Below are positions 7,766 to 16,275 of a DNA stretch of 20,880 nucleotides, piece after piece. The stretch spans positions 1-20,880 of the forward strand of contig CAXNAA020000485.1 in assembly GCA_964200075.2 (NCBI GenBank), in the 5' to 3' direction. Each line of letters starts with the position of its first letter. Position 1 is the stretch's first letter. The DNA comes from Sphacelaria rigidula. Taxonomy: Eukaryota > Phaeophyceae > Sphacelariales. The notes under the pieces are model-generated. The model saw only the letters and a list, made by a program, of their open reading frames with translations. It was not told the DNA's origin and did not search any database. The position numbers were made by a program, and so were the translations under genes.

Positions 7766-7961
7766 CCTTCAGGAGGTTTCGGGAGCATCGCTTCCACGGC
7801 AGTGCTCTGCATGGTGTTTTCCGCTTTCTTTCCTCGCCATGGCGGTAGACCCTCCGTGCGTCCATGTCACACCGCACACAGGACTGTCAGAATCGCTCCC
7901 AGGGGCTCTGAGACAGGTGCACTTTTTCACTTGCTTTTAGAGAAACGGGGTCTCTTTGTGA

Positions 7962-8034
7962 CCCTTTGACCGTCGGAGATGCCACCTCTTGCCGTATACA
8001 GGTTACTCGAAAATTGAATCAGAATCATGCTCAG
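7962..8034 (-). mobile_element. MITE family A, truncated copy A8
   Basis: The left end CCCTTTGACCGTCGGAGATG and the interior TACTCGAAAATTGAATCAG followed by an ATCATGC motif fit family A in reverse orientation. The right terminus is missing: the copy is cut where family B copy B2 begins, so B2 may have inserted into it. Confidence 0.45.
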
Positions 8035-8249
8035 TAGAGATATCTCAAACTCGGCTCCCGGTATCCTGGTTTCTTTTGTTCTATTTCTTCAGGTGAAAGT
8101 GATGCCCATTCATCAGATGATGTGGCCCTTTGACCCCCAAGCCAGGTCCTCCTATGAATCGCGATCACTTTCACTTGAAAAAATAGTACACAACTCAGAG
8201 CCAGCGAAAAAAACAGGACACCGGGAGTCGAGTTTGAGATACACCTCTA
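8035..8249 (+). mobile_element. MITE family B, copy B2 (palindromic, 215 bp)
   Basis: Matches B1 along its whole length: TAGAGATATCTCAAACTCGG at the left, CAGGTGAAAGTGATGCCCAT inside, the centre GGCCCTTTGACCCCCAAGCC, GCGATCACTTTCACTTGAAA, and a right end closing in ACACCTCTA. No TTAT duplication is visible here. A 152-codon plus-strand frame (8027-8485) runs through it but is explained by the repeat. Confidence 0.75.
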
Positions 8250-8460
8250 GTTGGATAGATTGTGCGGAACGACTCTCCGTCCAATCTCAGCGCACACGGA
8301 AAGCATGTTGTGATCTTGCCCGCATGTCGAATCGTCTCGACTATACTTCCCTTTTCCTGTCTCTGGACTGCTGTTGTTGTTGCTGCTGCTTCTGCTCTGC
8401 CATACATGCGTTTTTTCGTCATGAGGCGGCTTCTATTGTTCATATGTTAGTCGGCAGACG
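8250..8460. other. non-genic stretch with a CTG/TTG-rich patch
   Basis: Low-complexity CTGCTGTTGTTGTTGCTGCT lies near 8367-8392. Nothing else was recognised. Confidence 0.5.
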
Positions 8461-8462
8461 GC

Positions 8463-9023
8463 CGCTCTGGTGGCTCAGTTGGTAACCCCCTAACCTTATG
8501 GCGAATGGGTCGTCGGTTCGAACCTCAGTGCAGTCACATGATCTGGAATTTCATCTCACACCATGTTCAACAGTGGACAGCGACCACAATGTTTTCGTGA
8601 GATTGAGAGTAGAGCGCTGGTTGAGAGTGACTTTGACAATTCGCTTCAACGAAGCCAGTTTTTCATTCCGTGCGTGCTTTTCTTCACCTCTAGCACTGAT
8701 GTGTGCATACAGCTACACGTCGATATCTTGCTCACAGTAGACTTTACCACTCGGTAGTTGACAGATAGTTGTCGGAAATTTAAAGTCACCTCCTTGCTCA
8801 GGGGTGTCAAGGGTCTCAGTGGCAAGCTCCTACAGTACAGAGAGCATCTTCAGCCTCATGGAGGGGCATTTCGGAACTGAAACGATTCATTGACCAATTG
8901 ACCGCTTTTCACTCTCAATCGTATCTTCTATTCTCATAATTCGGTTTCACGGTCGACGAGCGAAAGGGACCGCTGAACCCCTCTCGCGATGAAAAGTAAG
9001 GCGACCACCACAGAATTTCCTAT
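8463..9023 (+). mobile_element. tRNA-derived SINE-like element, split by an insert
   Basis: The head has a perfect Pol III A box, TGGCTCAGTTGG (8471-8482), and a B box, GGTTCGAACCT (8514-8524), spaced as in a tRNA. The acceptor ends do not pair and the D and T stems are poor, so this is not a functional tRNA. After the B box comes CAGTCAC, ATGATCTGGAATTTC, CACACCATG and CAACAGTGGA, shared with the elements at 19122-19805. The body then resumes at about 8948 with TTTCACGGTCGACGAGCGAA and AACCCCTCTC. Roughly 320 bp (8601-8920) separate head and body, and this block is absent from the other copies. Confidence 0.72.
8601..8920. mobile_element. insert inside the SINE-like element
   Basis: A 320-bp block present only in this copy. 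It starts with GATTGAGAGT and ends with the exact complement, ACTCTCAATC, so it has 10-bp inverted ends; partial matching continues inward. No target duplication is obvious and there is no coding capacity. It may be a separate small DNA element. Alternatively, it may be ancestral sequence lost from the other copies. Confidence 0.45.
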
Positions 9024-9199
9024 GTTGACCTCCTTTTTGTGTTACACGGAATCCCGGAAACATGTGGCTTGCACCCAGGGGCGTTTCCATCAGTCGGTAA
9101 TATTTTTTGTTGGAAACGATTTAAAAATGATGTCGATTCATACAAAGGCCCCGCCGTGCAGATCACATGTTTCTGGAGATCCCGTCACAAAAGGGTTGA
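9024..9199. other. non-genic stretch before MITE A7
   Basis: Contains a weak echo of the family A/B core near 9120-9140 (AAAATGATGTCGATTCAT). Nothing else was recognised. Confidence 0.4.
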
Positions 9200-9304
9200 T
9201 CCTTTGACCGATAGGGTAGGTCATCTGGACCACGCTGTACTTTGTGAAGTCCAAGTAACTGATGCCGATTTAACAAGAGATAACTCATCGTGGCGATCAA
9301 ATGG
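9200..9304 (+). mobile_element. MITE family A, copy A7 (diverged)
   Basis: Left end TCCTTTGACCGATAGGGTAG, interior GTCATCTGGACCACGC, core AACTGATGCCGATTTAACA, right end CGATCAAATGG. The flanks are TTGA (9196-9199) and TCAA (9305-9308), each one base away from TTAA. It is strongly diverged but the layout is preserved. Confidence 0.6.
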
Positions 9305-9651
9305 TCAAATCCGTTGCCACTATATGGGTTCTTGGTTTGCGGGGGCGGTCAGTTCCTCAAGTTCACTTTTGATTGTGATGCCTTGTGTTGAGCCTTCGTA
9401 CATACTCATAATCCATGTTGCTCTTCGGCCTGAAAACGAAACAAAAAAAGTTATCTTGAAAATCGAAGCGGCATCATGCTCATGAAACACTCAGTCGATA
9501 AGATAAATGTTTCCCGCCGCTTTCCATCAACAATTTGACGGCGAAAATTAGGTAATTTGTTGAAGTGACATCAATTTCACTCAATAAAAGTGTCCATGAT
9601 CCAGACTTGCTACCGTGCTCAGTCCATGAGCTTACACAACGCACGCAGCTA
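9305..9651. other. non-genic stretch
   Basis: No gene or repeat recognised; only short overlapping frames. Confidence 0.5.
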
Positions 9652-9720
9652 TCACCGGTGCTCATGTACCTTGGCTGTCGATCCTGGTCGATCTACTGAT
9701 CGTGGCGGCGAAGCCGGAGA
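9652..9720 (+). repeat. direct repeat F, copy 1
   Basis: CACCGGTGCTCATGTACCTT, GGCT.TCGATC and CGTGGCGGCGAAGCCG recur at 10432-10480. The two copies, about 780 bp apart, flank the 112-bp-spaced repeat. They are too short and diverged to call LTRs. Confidence 0.5.
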
Positions 9721-9774
9721 ATCGCCACGTTACGGTTGTCGTGTGCTCAACTGTCCTGCTATTTCTGGAGCCCG

Positions 9775-10140
9775 TTTCGTACAATGGGTCATGTCTGTGA
9801 TGTTGAATCCGGGGTTGTCCGTGTTTCGGGGGATATCGGTCGCTACTGTTGGTCGAGTGTTCTTTGCTGTTTATGGACGGCTTTCGCACGACGGGATAGT
9901 CTGTCATGTTGAAGCCGTGGTCGTCGCCTACCGTGTTTCGGGGGATATCGGTCGCTGCTGCTGGTCGATTGTTGTCTTACTTCTTCCGTTTCTCTTATAT
10001 ACCGACTACATTGCGGGTATTGCCTGCTGCGTTGTTGCCCACGAAGGAGGGGGGATGAATATTTTTTGCCTTTTCAGTTGCTGTTTCTATACCCTGTTCC
10101 GTACGATGGGCGTTTCTGCGGTGCAATAGTACTGGACTCA
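9775..10140 (+). repeat. degenerate repeat with period about 112 bp
   Basis: CGTGTTTCGGGGGATATCGG followed by TCGCT occurs at about 9820 and 9932 with matching flanks (TTTCG.AC.A.GGG...GT.ATGTTGAA before it). A third, weaker start (TTCCGTACGATGGGC) lies near 10099. A 179-codon plus-strand frame (9590-10129), the longest in the window, spans this. It has no recognisable domain, its apparent hydrophobicity comes from T-rich DNA, and a period of 112 is not a multiple of three. I do not call a gene. Confidence 0.5.
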
Positions 10141-10431
10141 TGGTTGCGAACACTCGTGTGTGTCCGTCGCAAGTCTTTGTGTCCCCAGGTATCGGGCTCC
10201 TATCCGTTGCTGTGGGTGGAAAACGTAAATGAGTGTCTTCGTATCTGTTCTTCGACGGTGGAGGTAGTCTTTTGCCCGTTCTACTGTATCTGTACAATCG
10301 CCAAAACATCATTAAGTCTCTTCTTCATATCCTGCCCCCGGGACACGGGTCTCCAGGTGCACACAACACAATATACTGCAGTTGAAGCTATGATCTATTC
10401 CGTCATCTACTGCGGGCAACGATGACCGGTC

Positions 10432-10480
10432 CTCATGTACCTTGGCTATCGATCTCATTGAGCGTGGCGGCTGAAGCCGC
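10432..10480 (+). repeat. direct repeat F, copy 2
   Basis: Second copy of CCTCATGTACCTTGGCT.TCGATC and CGTGGCGGC.GAAGCCG. See copy 1 at 9652-9720. Confidence 0.5.
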
Positions 10481-10484
10481 CGAA

Positions 10485-10753
10485 CCCGTTGTAAATATTC
10501 ACGTTGAGGAACACTCAATAAATAGCCATTTGGGGGAGACTTGGGTAAGGTAGCGCCCATGATTGTTAGCCCTATCTGCCACCGCAAGATGCGATGTACG
10601 CTGGACGCAAATTAGCGGTGCAGATGGATGTCTTTAGCTTGTTTAAGCAAGCACCGCAGAGCATTGTGGTATTTGTCTGGTCTTGTTCTTGTCGTGTAAG
10701 TGTCATGTGCAACGGATTGCTGCAACCCATAAATATAACTTGGCCCCACTTGG
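10485..10753. other. non-genic stretch
   Basis: No gene, RNA or repeat recognised. Confidence 0.45.
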
Positions 10754-10985
10754 CGCCGAAGGTATGCGGAAAATTCAAGCTTCATTAACACGATTTTTTT
10801 TTTATATTTATGTATGAGATTTAGTGATCGCCCCTCCCCGACCGAAAGATGGCGCAATGTCAGTATTGAAGGATGTGACGAGCAGATCTTAAANNNNNNN
10901 NNNGCCGAAGGTATCCGGAAAAGTCAGGCTTCTTTACCCCGATTTTTTTTTTATATTTATGTATGAGATTTAGTTATCCCCCCCC
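10754..10985 (+). repeat. duplicated segment across an assembly gap
   Basis: GCCGAAGGTAT.CGGAAAA, then a TTTTTTTTTATATTTATG tract and ATGAGATTTAGT, occurs at 10754-10838 and again at 10904-10980. Ten N bases (10894-10903) lie directly before the second copy. It may be a true 150-bp tandem repeat or an assembly duplication. The second copy ends in a 14-base C run. Confidence 0.7.
10894..10903. other. assembly gap (10 N)
   Basis: Undetermined bases at the junction of the duplicated segment. Confidence 0.95.
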
Positions 10986-11254
10986 CCCCCCGAATAACTC
11001 CAGGATTCATGAAAGGGGCATAGGGTCTGGGATTTTTTTATGTGCACCCCTGGGGCATCCAGAGAACTGTACCCTACAAAACACGACCTTCGTATCATCA
11101 TCACCCCTGTGGTGAGACCTACATCACTACAGCAATGTCGAAATACAGATGATAGTTTACGAAAACTCTGAACGGCTTCACAGGATCGATTAAGAAAGAC
11201 TTCACGAACAATCGCAGTAGTACTTGTGCACTGGATGGTCAACATCTATCGACT
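10986..11254. other. non-genic stretch
   Basis: Nothing recognised; short frames only. Confidence 0.45.
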
Positions 11255-11553
11255 TCACGTACACTCCCAAAGAGTACATGAAGGAGCATTCACAGCTGCC
11301 CGTCCTCTGGAGGCCCTTGGGCATGCGACAACATCGCCGACGGCCTTGACGACTGTCGGTGGCAGCTCATACTCTGTGCTGTACATGTCGATGACGGCCT
11401 GGGGTTTGATGAGCACGACATCATCACCATCAACGTCGATAACGTGCGTCTTGCTACCTGATCCCCTGGTGGCGCAGGTGAACCGTCCCGCTCGAGCCAC
11501 CACTCGAGTCTAGGGGTGATCGATCCATCCTGACGGTCTGCAGTGCTGATCAT
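11255..11553 (-). pseudogene. decayed coding fragment of unknown function
   Basis: Two overlapping minus-strand frames look like one protein split by a frameshift. The upstream frame (from 11553) includes DGSITPRLEWWLERDGSP. The downstream frame (11503-11255) includes HVIDVDGDDVVLIKPQAVID and a MYSTEYELPPTVVKAVGDVV stretch. Codons in the second part favour C or G in third position and the composition is balanced, unlike the biased shadow frames elsewhere in the window. The shift would fall near 11455-11465. I do not recognise the family; a transposable-element protein is the default guess given the setting. There is no flanking gene, promoter or splice signal that I can support. Confidence 0.35.
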
Positions 11554-11750
11554 GTTTCGTGTTCAGCGGTACCTCGTATCCCGTCAAATCCCAAACTACA
11601 GAACTTTTCAAGATTGAATTATTGTTGGTGGGCAGTTTTGAATGGAGGAGTTGGGTGGGTTGATTGATGAAAGGTACATGTCCAGGTCATCAGGTTGTGT
11701 TTGGATCTAAACTATATCCATACCCACCTGAGGTACATTCCTGTGCTCAT
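11554..11750. other. non-genic stretch
   Basis: Nothing recognised. Confidence 0.45.
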
Positions 11751-12102
11751 ACCTGCAATCGGGTATATCTTCAACGGTATACCCGAACCCCGGGTAGGGG
11801 TATGGGAGGCTTACAGAGCTCACGGAACTGTCGGGTACCGGTACTGGGTGAAATTCTTACAGAAATTACAGAATTTGTCGGGTACGGTACGGGAGGCGTA
11901 CAGAAAATCGGTACCGGCAATCGGGTATTCTTCAAGAGCATACCCGCGCTTCGGGTACGGGTGAACATTCTGTACAGAACTCACAGAACCGTCGGGTAAG
12001 GGTATTGGAAGCTTACAGAACTCACAGAAACTGTTGGGTAGGGTATGGAGATTGCACAGAAAACCGTACCCGCAATCAGGTATCTTATCAAGAGCGTACC
12101 CA
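11751..12102 (+). repeat. tandem repeat of 155-162 bp with internal hairpin
   Basis: Units start at 11751, 11913 and 12068 (ACC.GCAATC.GGTAT). Each start carries a hairpin: CGGGTAT...AGCATACCCG or variants, at 11760-11785, 11922-11946 and 12076-12100. Sub-repeats with TTACAGA.(C/T)TCAC and GTCGGGTA.GGTA follow. The third unit is cut after its hairpin. A 111-codon plus-strand frame (11664-11999) is explained by the repeat. Confidence 0.7.
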
Positions 12103-12459
12103 ATGTAAATGGGCGAAAAAAGGATCTAATTCGAACAGCTTCTTCTGCTGCGCGAATCCCATGCACACTGGCAGATTTGGAATTTGAACAGCAGGAGAAG
12201 CTCGAAATAAATTTTCTTTGCCCTCCATTTCATCCGGAGATTTGGGGAAAAGAGATTTATTGCGAACCGCGTCAGCTGGGCATATCCCGCATACTGCACC
12301 GTCATCAGTATATGGGATCCGACAAGCAGAACAAATTGTTGAAAATAAATCATCAATTTGCTCCCCGATCCATGCACATGGGCTAAAGGATGAATAATTC
12401 TCAACAGCTTTTGCTGAATGGAGATCCGACACACTGACTACGATCGAGCGTATGTCCAC
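12088..12459 (-). other. unrecognised 123-codon frame, probably not a gene
   Basis: A minus-strand frame with two Cys pairs (CSAC near the middle and CGIC about 16 residues later), but an overlapping 102-codon frame in another phase is equally open. The DNA contains an inverted pair, AGCTTCTTCTGCTG near 12138 and CAGCAGGAGAAGCT near 12189. I saw no domain, no splice signals and no codon bias, so I list it only for completeness. Confidence 0.15.
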
Positions 12460-12910
12460 ACGCCTACGAGTTTAGATACTAAGCTTCCGCTCAAGACGTG
12501 AATACTGGGATAATGGTGCATACCTCGCATATGACTGCACATTGCTTTTGAAAACCCCGCGGTCCGCGGTCTACCAAAATCACTCAACCGAGTATGCTTT
12601 TGTTAGAGAGTTTTTCGTTTGATTGTTATTAGAAGCACAAAATATTTTCGTCGTACACAACAACCTAGGTGGCTCAATGGGCATATATTTTCCAACTTTC
12701 AGCATGAAAAGTGGTGTTCTCTGGGGCGTTTTCCCATGTCACATCGTTTTCTTGTGGCAGACAACTTTGGATTGTTTCAAAAGTTTGGTTCCAACGCAGT
12801 CGTACAGTATCATGGATAGTACTGTGTGTTACACTGAACACAAGACAGAAGTCCAACAGTGTGTAGTCCAACAGTGCACTACAGGTACCCAACGCACAAC
12901 ATCAAAGAAG
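12460..12910. other. non-genic stretch
   Basis: Only a short direct repeat AGTCCAACAGTG (twice, near 12850 and 12866) was seen. Confidence 0.45.
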
Positions 12911-13277
12911 TGACACGGACTGTATACAGTCAGCTGCTTGCCATCGAGAATAACGCCATATGATGCTGTTGTTGCACTGCTGTTGTACAAGACACCACGC
13001 TGTCTGTACACAGCTGTCTGTGTACTGTGCAGGCTATCCAAGAGGCGGCACGAGTAGTGGGAGTATTCCTGTATCGCACCACTTGTCAACTGCGTTCAGA
13101 GCGCTATAGGCCCTGTACTCCTGTACTATTGCTGTTGTCTGCTGTCCGCTGCACATAGTGTACAATCCGCACAGCAGATAGCAGACAACGGTACTTGTAG
13201 TACAATGACGGTGTGATTTTACAAGTGTCCCTACTTGCGGGTATACGGCCGTGTAAAGTACACGCGTGCTCGACTGT
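12911..13277 (+). repeat. repeat D, copy D1
   Basis: Matches D2 (15189-15584) almost base for base over about 370 bp, including a CTGCTTGCCATCGAGAATAA motif, GTACAAGACACCACGCTGTC, GTGGGAGTATTCCTGTATCG and GCGGGTATACGGCCGT. It contains a 13-bp stem hairpin, GTTGTCTGCTGTC with GATAGCAGACAAC (13134-13189). Minus-strand frames starting MTSGAIQEYSHYSCR recur in the D copies because the DNA repeats, not because a gene is conserved. Confidence 0.8.
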
Positions 13278-13739
13278 TTTCAGTAGGAATGGAGGCCGAT
13301 TTTGGGTACTATATTCATGGAAAGTGCAAGCTGCACGCTACATGCGTCGGAAGTGGTCCGTAATCCAACGAATCAGATCAATTGAAAATACACGCGTCAC
13401 CTACAAATGACAATTTGGCTCAGAAAAATGAACTATATTTCTAGTACATTCATTCAAGCCTGGGAGTGGTCGGTGTTAAGGTGATTTTGTTCCTCCGGAA
13501 AGCTCGCTCCACATCAGTAGATGGACAATCTTGTTGCACTAGCTAATAGTGTCCTTCCTCTGTCTGTACCAGTCGGGAAGCATACGCCCGCGAGCTGCCA
13601 CCCCACGTTTCCGTCATTGCGAGATAACAAAAAAAGAGCACGAACAGCAGCTGTTGTGGCCGCTACACACCAACGTAACTGCAGTGAAACGCGTGCCTGA
13701 CATTGTGCTAGAACGCGAACGTACGGAAATTTGGAGATC
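13278..13739. other. non-genic stretch
   Basis: No gene or repeat recognised. Confidence 0.45.
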
Positions 13740-13991
13740 ATGAGCAGCAGCGTCGCGCATCAGAAAGCTACTGAGAACGATGCTTATGATGTTGACGATC
13801 AAGAGGTTCATGCTGTGCGGATTGGCTACGCGCTGCATGTCCTACACACAGCTATGACTGCAGGATTGGAGAGTGAATTTCTCATGGGCCCCATGGGGTC
13901 AGGGTCATGGCATGAGTGGAAGGAATCTCATCTTGTCAGTCCCTTGGGCACGGTCTGGTTCTCTCTGTCCAGATCAACATCTTCAACATAA
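13740..13991 (+). other. possible exon-like frame, weak
   Basis: An ATG at 13740 opens a frame of about 84 codons beginning MSSSVAHQKATENDAYDVDD, with acidic, balanced composition. A good splice-acceptor-like string, TTTTCTCTCTATTTTCAG, lies at 13992-14009. No donor with a strong consensus was found; the nearest is GTCAGT near 13937. No family recognised. This is a candidate only. Confidence 0.15.
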
Positions 13992-14094
13992 TTTTCTCTC
14001 TATTTTCAGTATGTACGAATATGTGTACAGGCAGTCACTTGAAACATCGTGGCCCTGCCGACCTAGGCATACATGGTGCGCAGTCTGAAATCAA

Positions 14095-14285
14095 AATCAC
14101 TCTTTGCGCCTTGGCTTCTCCGCTGAAACCCTCAGACACAACAGCCGAAGTTCATGTGTGACCTCGCTCTCTGCAACTCAATACATGAAGGGTACTTGCT
14201 GTTGCAAGGCGAATTTGCCCTTCGTGCACAGCCGTACAGAACAAAGCAGCAGCACCTGGTGGCATGCCACATAGTGAAAAATGAA
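14095..14285 (+). repeat. direct repeat E, copy 1
   Basis: Shared with 14408-14600 in order: AATCACTCT.T.CGCCTTGG, CTTCT, a diverged middle, then GGCGAATTTGCCCTT.GTGC, ACAGCCG and GAACAAAGCAGC followed by a GGCA.GC motif. Offset about 313 bp. No inverted ends. Confidence 0.65.
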
Positions 14286-14407
14286 GCTTCTCAAACATTG
14301 CATAGTTTGCATCTCATTCTGATACTATTAACATAATAGTATATGCAGACAGTTACTAAATACATGACCGCGGTCACCAGCAGATGTAACGCACATACTC
14401 GTACTAG

Positions 14408-14600
14408 AATCACTCTCTACGCCTTGGCTTCTGCACTGGAGCCCTGACATGAAGCAGCCGCCGGCTTTATCCTTCTTCTGTCAGCTCTCCCTTTGTAGTT
14501 CGACGATTCAAAGGATACTCGCCGTTGAAAGGCGAATTTGCCCTTTGTGCACAGCCGCTGAGAACAAAGCAGCGCCTGGGGGCACGCAACCCAAGTGCAT
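14408..14600 (+). repeat. direct repeat E, copy 2
   Basis: Second copy of repeat E; see 14095-14285. A TGACGTCA octamer (14600-14607) follows but is unremarkable at this window size. Confidence 0.65.
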
Positions 14601-14607
14601 GACGTCA

Positions 14608-15188
14608 CAACTTGCTTGCAGGAGGAAAAGTAGTATGCGTACCGATTTTTTTGTATTTGCCATCTTCGACCTCGAAAGACGCTACTGATCCTCGACCCGA
14701 AAGTGCCGATCGCGCCCCGCGCACAACTCGGCAACGAAGCGAGGGATTGGACTGCGGTTTCTTGCGTGTGCTTCCCACTCACCCAAGCTATGTTCCAACG
14801 GTTAGTTGTTGCGTTTGCGCGTGATGCTGACTCGCAAATAACCTAAACATACTAAAATAAGGTGTTTCTGCTCTGGGAGGGGATTTTCGTGCCGCTGACG
14901 CGACACCAGCAAGATACCAATTGTGAGCCCCTAGATCTTGTGTGTATGCGGGGGGCTGTCAAGTGCCATGGACCGGCTTGCTTCCTGTGTCGAGAACCGC
15001 GCGATCTCCAGTGCTACAGCTTTCCCATACTACGCCAACTGAATAGGTGATGAAGTGTGTGTTCTGTTCGTGAGGGCCTCGGCACAGGTCCGACCACCTA
15101 CTGACGTGTTTATTATTCCTCCGCGTTATTTATTATTTCAAATATTGTGCCGATGTTTGGTCGTTAGGGCCCCCATTCCTACCCATAA
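14608..15188. other. non-genic stretch
   Basis: No gene, RNA or repeat recognised in about 580 bp. Confidence 0.45.
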
Positions 15189-15584
15189 CTGTATGGATGC
15201 TCTAACGACACGGACTCTACACAGTATGCATCAGCTGCTTGCCATCGAGAATAATGCCATATGATACCGTTGTTGCACTGCTGTTGTACAAGACACCACG
15301 CTGTCTGTACACAGTGGTGTCTGTGTACTGTACAGGCTATCCACGTGCGGCACGAGTAGTGGGAGTATTCCTGTATCGCACCACTTGTCAACTACGTTCA
15401 GAGCACCATAGGCCCTTTACAGCAGCACTCCTGTACTACTCTCCTGTTGTCTGTTGTCCGCTGTACATAGTGTTGAGTCCGCACAGCAGACAGCAGACAA
15501 CGGTACTTGTAGTACAATGATGGTTTGATTTCACAAGTGTTCTACTTGCGGGTATACGGCCGTATATAGTACACACATGCTCGA
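15189..15584 (+). repeat. repeat D, copy D2 (396 bp, first of a tandem pair)
   Basis: A full unit starting CTGTATGGATGC and running to the same string at 15585. It carries the conserved hairpin GTTGTCTGTTGTC with GACAGCAGACAAC (15446-15501). It is followed without a gap by D3, giving a head-to-tail array. Confidence 0.85.
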
Positions 15585-15806
15585 CTGTATGGATGCCCTG
15601 ACGACACGGACTGTACACAGTATGCATCAGCTGATTGCCATCGAGAATAATGCCATATGATACTGTTGTTGCACTGCTGTTGTAAAGGACAACATGCTGT
15701 CTGTACACAGTTGTGTCTGTTCACTGCACAGGCTATCCGCGTGGCGGCACGAGTACTGGGAGTATTCCTGTATCGCACCACTTGTCAACTGCTCTCAGAG
15801 CACTGA
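15585..15806 (+). repeat. repeat D, copy D3 (truncated)
   Basis: The first 220 bp or so of a D unit, ending after CACCACTTGTCAACTG and CAGAGCAC. The hairpin half is missing. Confidence 0.8.
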
Positions 15807-16140
15807 ATCCATTCTGTATTGGACGAATGGCGGCCGCATGCGTGTCAAAAACAACCGAAAGCATGTCGTTGCTGACCGTTTTGTAAGCGTGTGCTGCGCG
15901 CTCGTCTCATGCGAATCATCATTTCTCATTGAATTCTGAACGGATTTGATCAACGTCACGCACAACGTGCACAGCTGATGAGCAGCTAGGGCTCGAGCTG
16001 TGTGTTTTTGCTTCTGTGTTGGGTTGTGTGGTAAGCCTTTGCATGTGCCCCTGTAAACGGGACATATATGTTCCCCTTCGAGGTGCACAGAAATCGTCTC
16101 TGGACGAGGGGGTTTTAGTGCACGTTATTATTTTGACTCG
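15807..16140. other. non-genic stretch
   Basis: Nothing recognised. Confidence 0.45.
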
Positions 16141-16275
16141 GTTTATATAAGTTGATAAGTTGATACAACGTATAAATTATCTAATCAGCGACGCGTTGAT
16201 GTGATTGTTAATATAAATTAAATCAACTTTTGAATCAACAATCAACCGTGATTTATGAGTTGATATACAATCTTA
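16141..16275. repeat. AT-rich inverted repeat built on GTTGAT/ATCAAC
   Basis: GTTGATAAGTTGATACAAC at 16151-16169 faces TTGAATCAACAATCAAC at 16230-16246, whose reverse complement is GTTGATTGTTGATTCAA. Further GTTGAT (16259) and ATCAAC (16222) units surround it. AT content is much higher than in neighbouring DNA. It could be a small MITE remnant or a matrix-attachment-like patch. Confidence 0.55.

Noticed and set aside
8027-8485. 152-codon frame across B2
   Set aside because: Explained by the palindromic MITE plus CTG-rich low-complexity sequence.
8463-8540. Functional tRNA gene
   Set aside because: The A and B boxes are good but the acceptor ends do not pair and the D and T stems are poor. 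The conserved sequence continues past the tRNA-like part in all three copies, as in a SINE.
9590-10129. 179-codon plus-strand frame, the longest in the window
   Set aside because: It runs through 112-bp-spaced DNA repeats, its period is not a multiple of three, no domain is visible, and one or two frames of this length are expected by chance in 20.9 kb over six phases.
9652-10480. LTR pair of a small retroelement
   Set aside because: The F repeats are only about 50-70 bp, diverged, lack TG...CA ends, and enclose no retroelement coding sequence.
12088-12459. Zinc-finger gene based on CSAC and CGIC
   Set aside because: Isolated Cys pairs in one of several equally open frames, with no His/Cys continuation fitting a known finger.
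15179-15781. Conserved small protein in the repeat D copies (MTSGAIQEYSHYSCR)
   Set aside because: The similarity is equal at all codon positions by eye and simply follows from near-identical repeat DNA.
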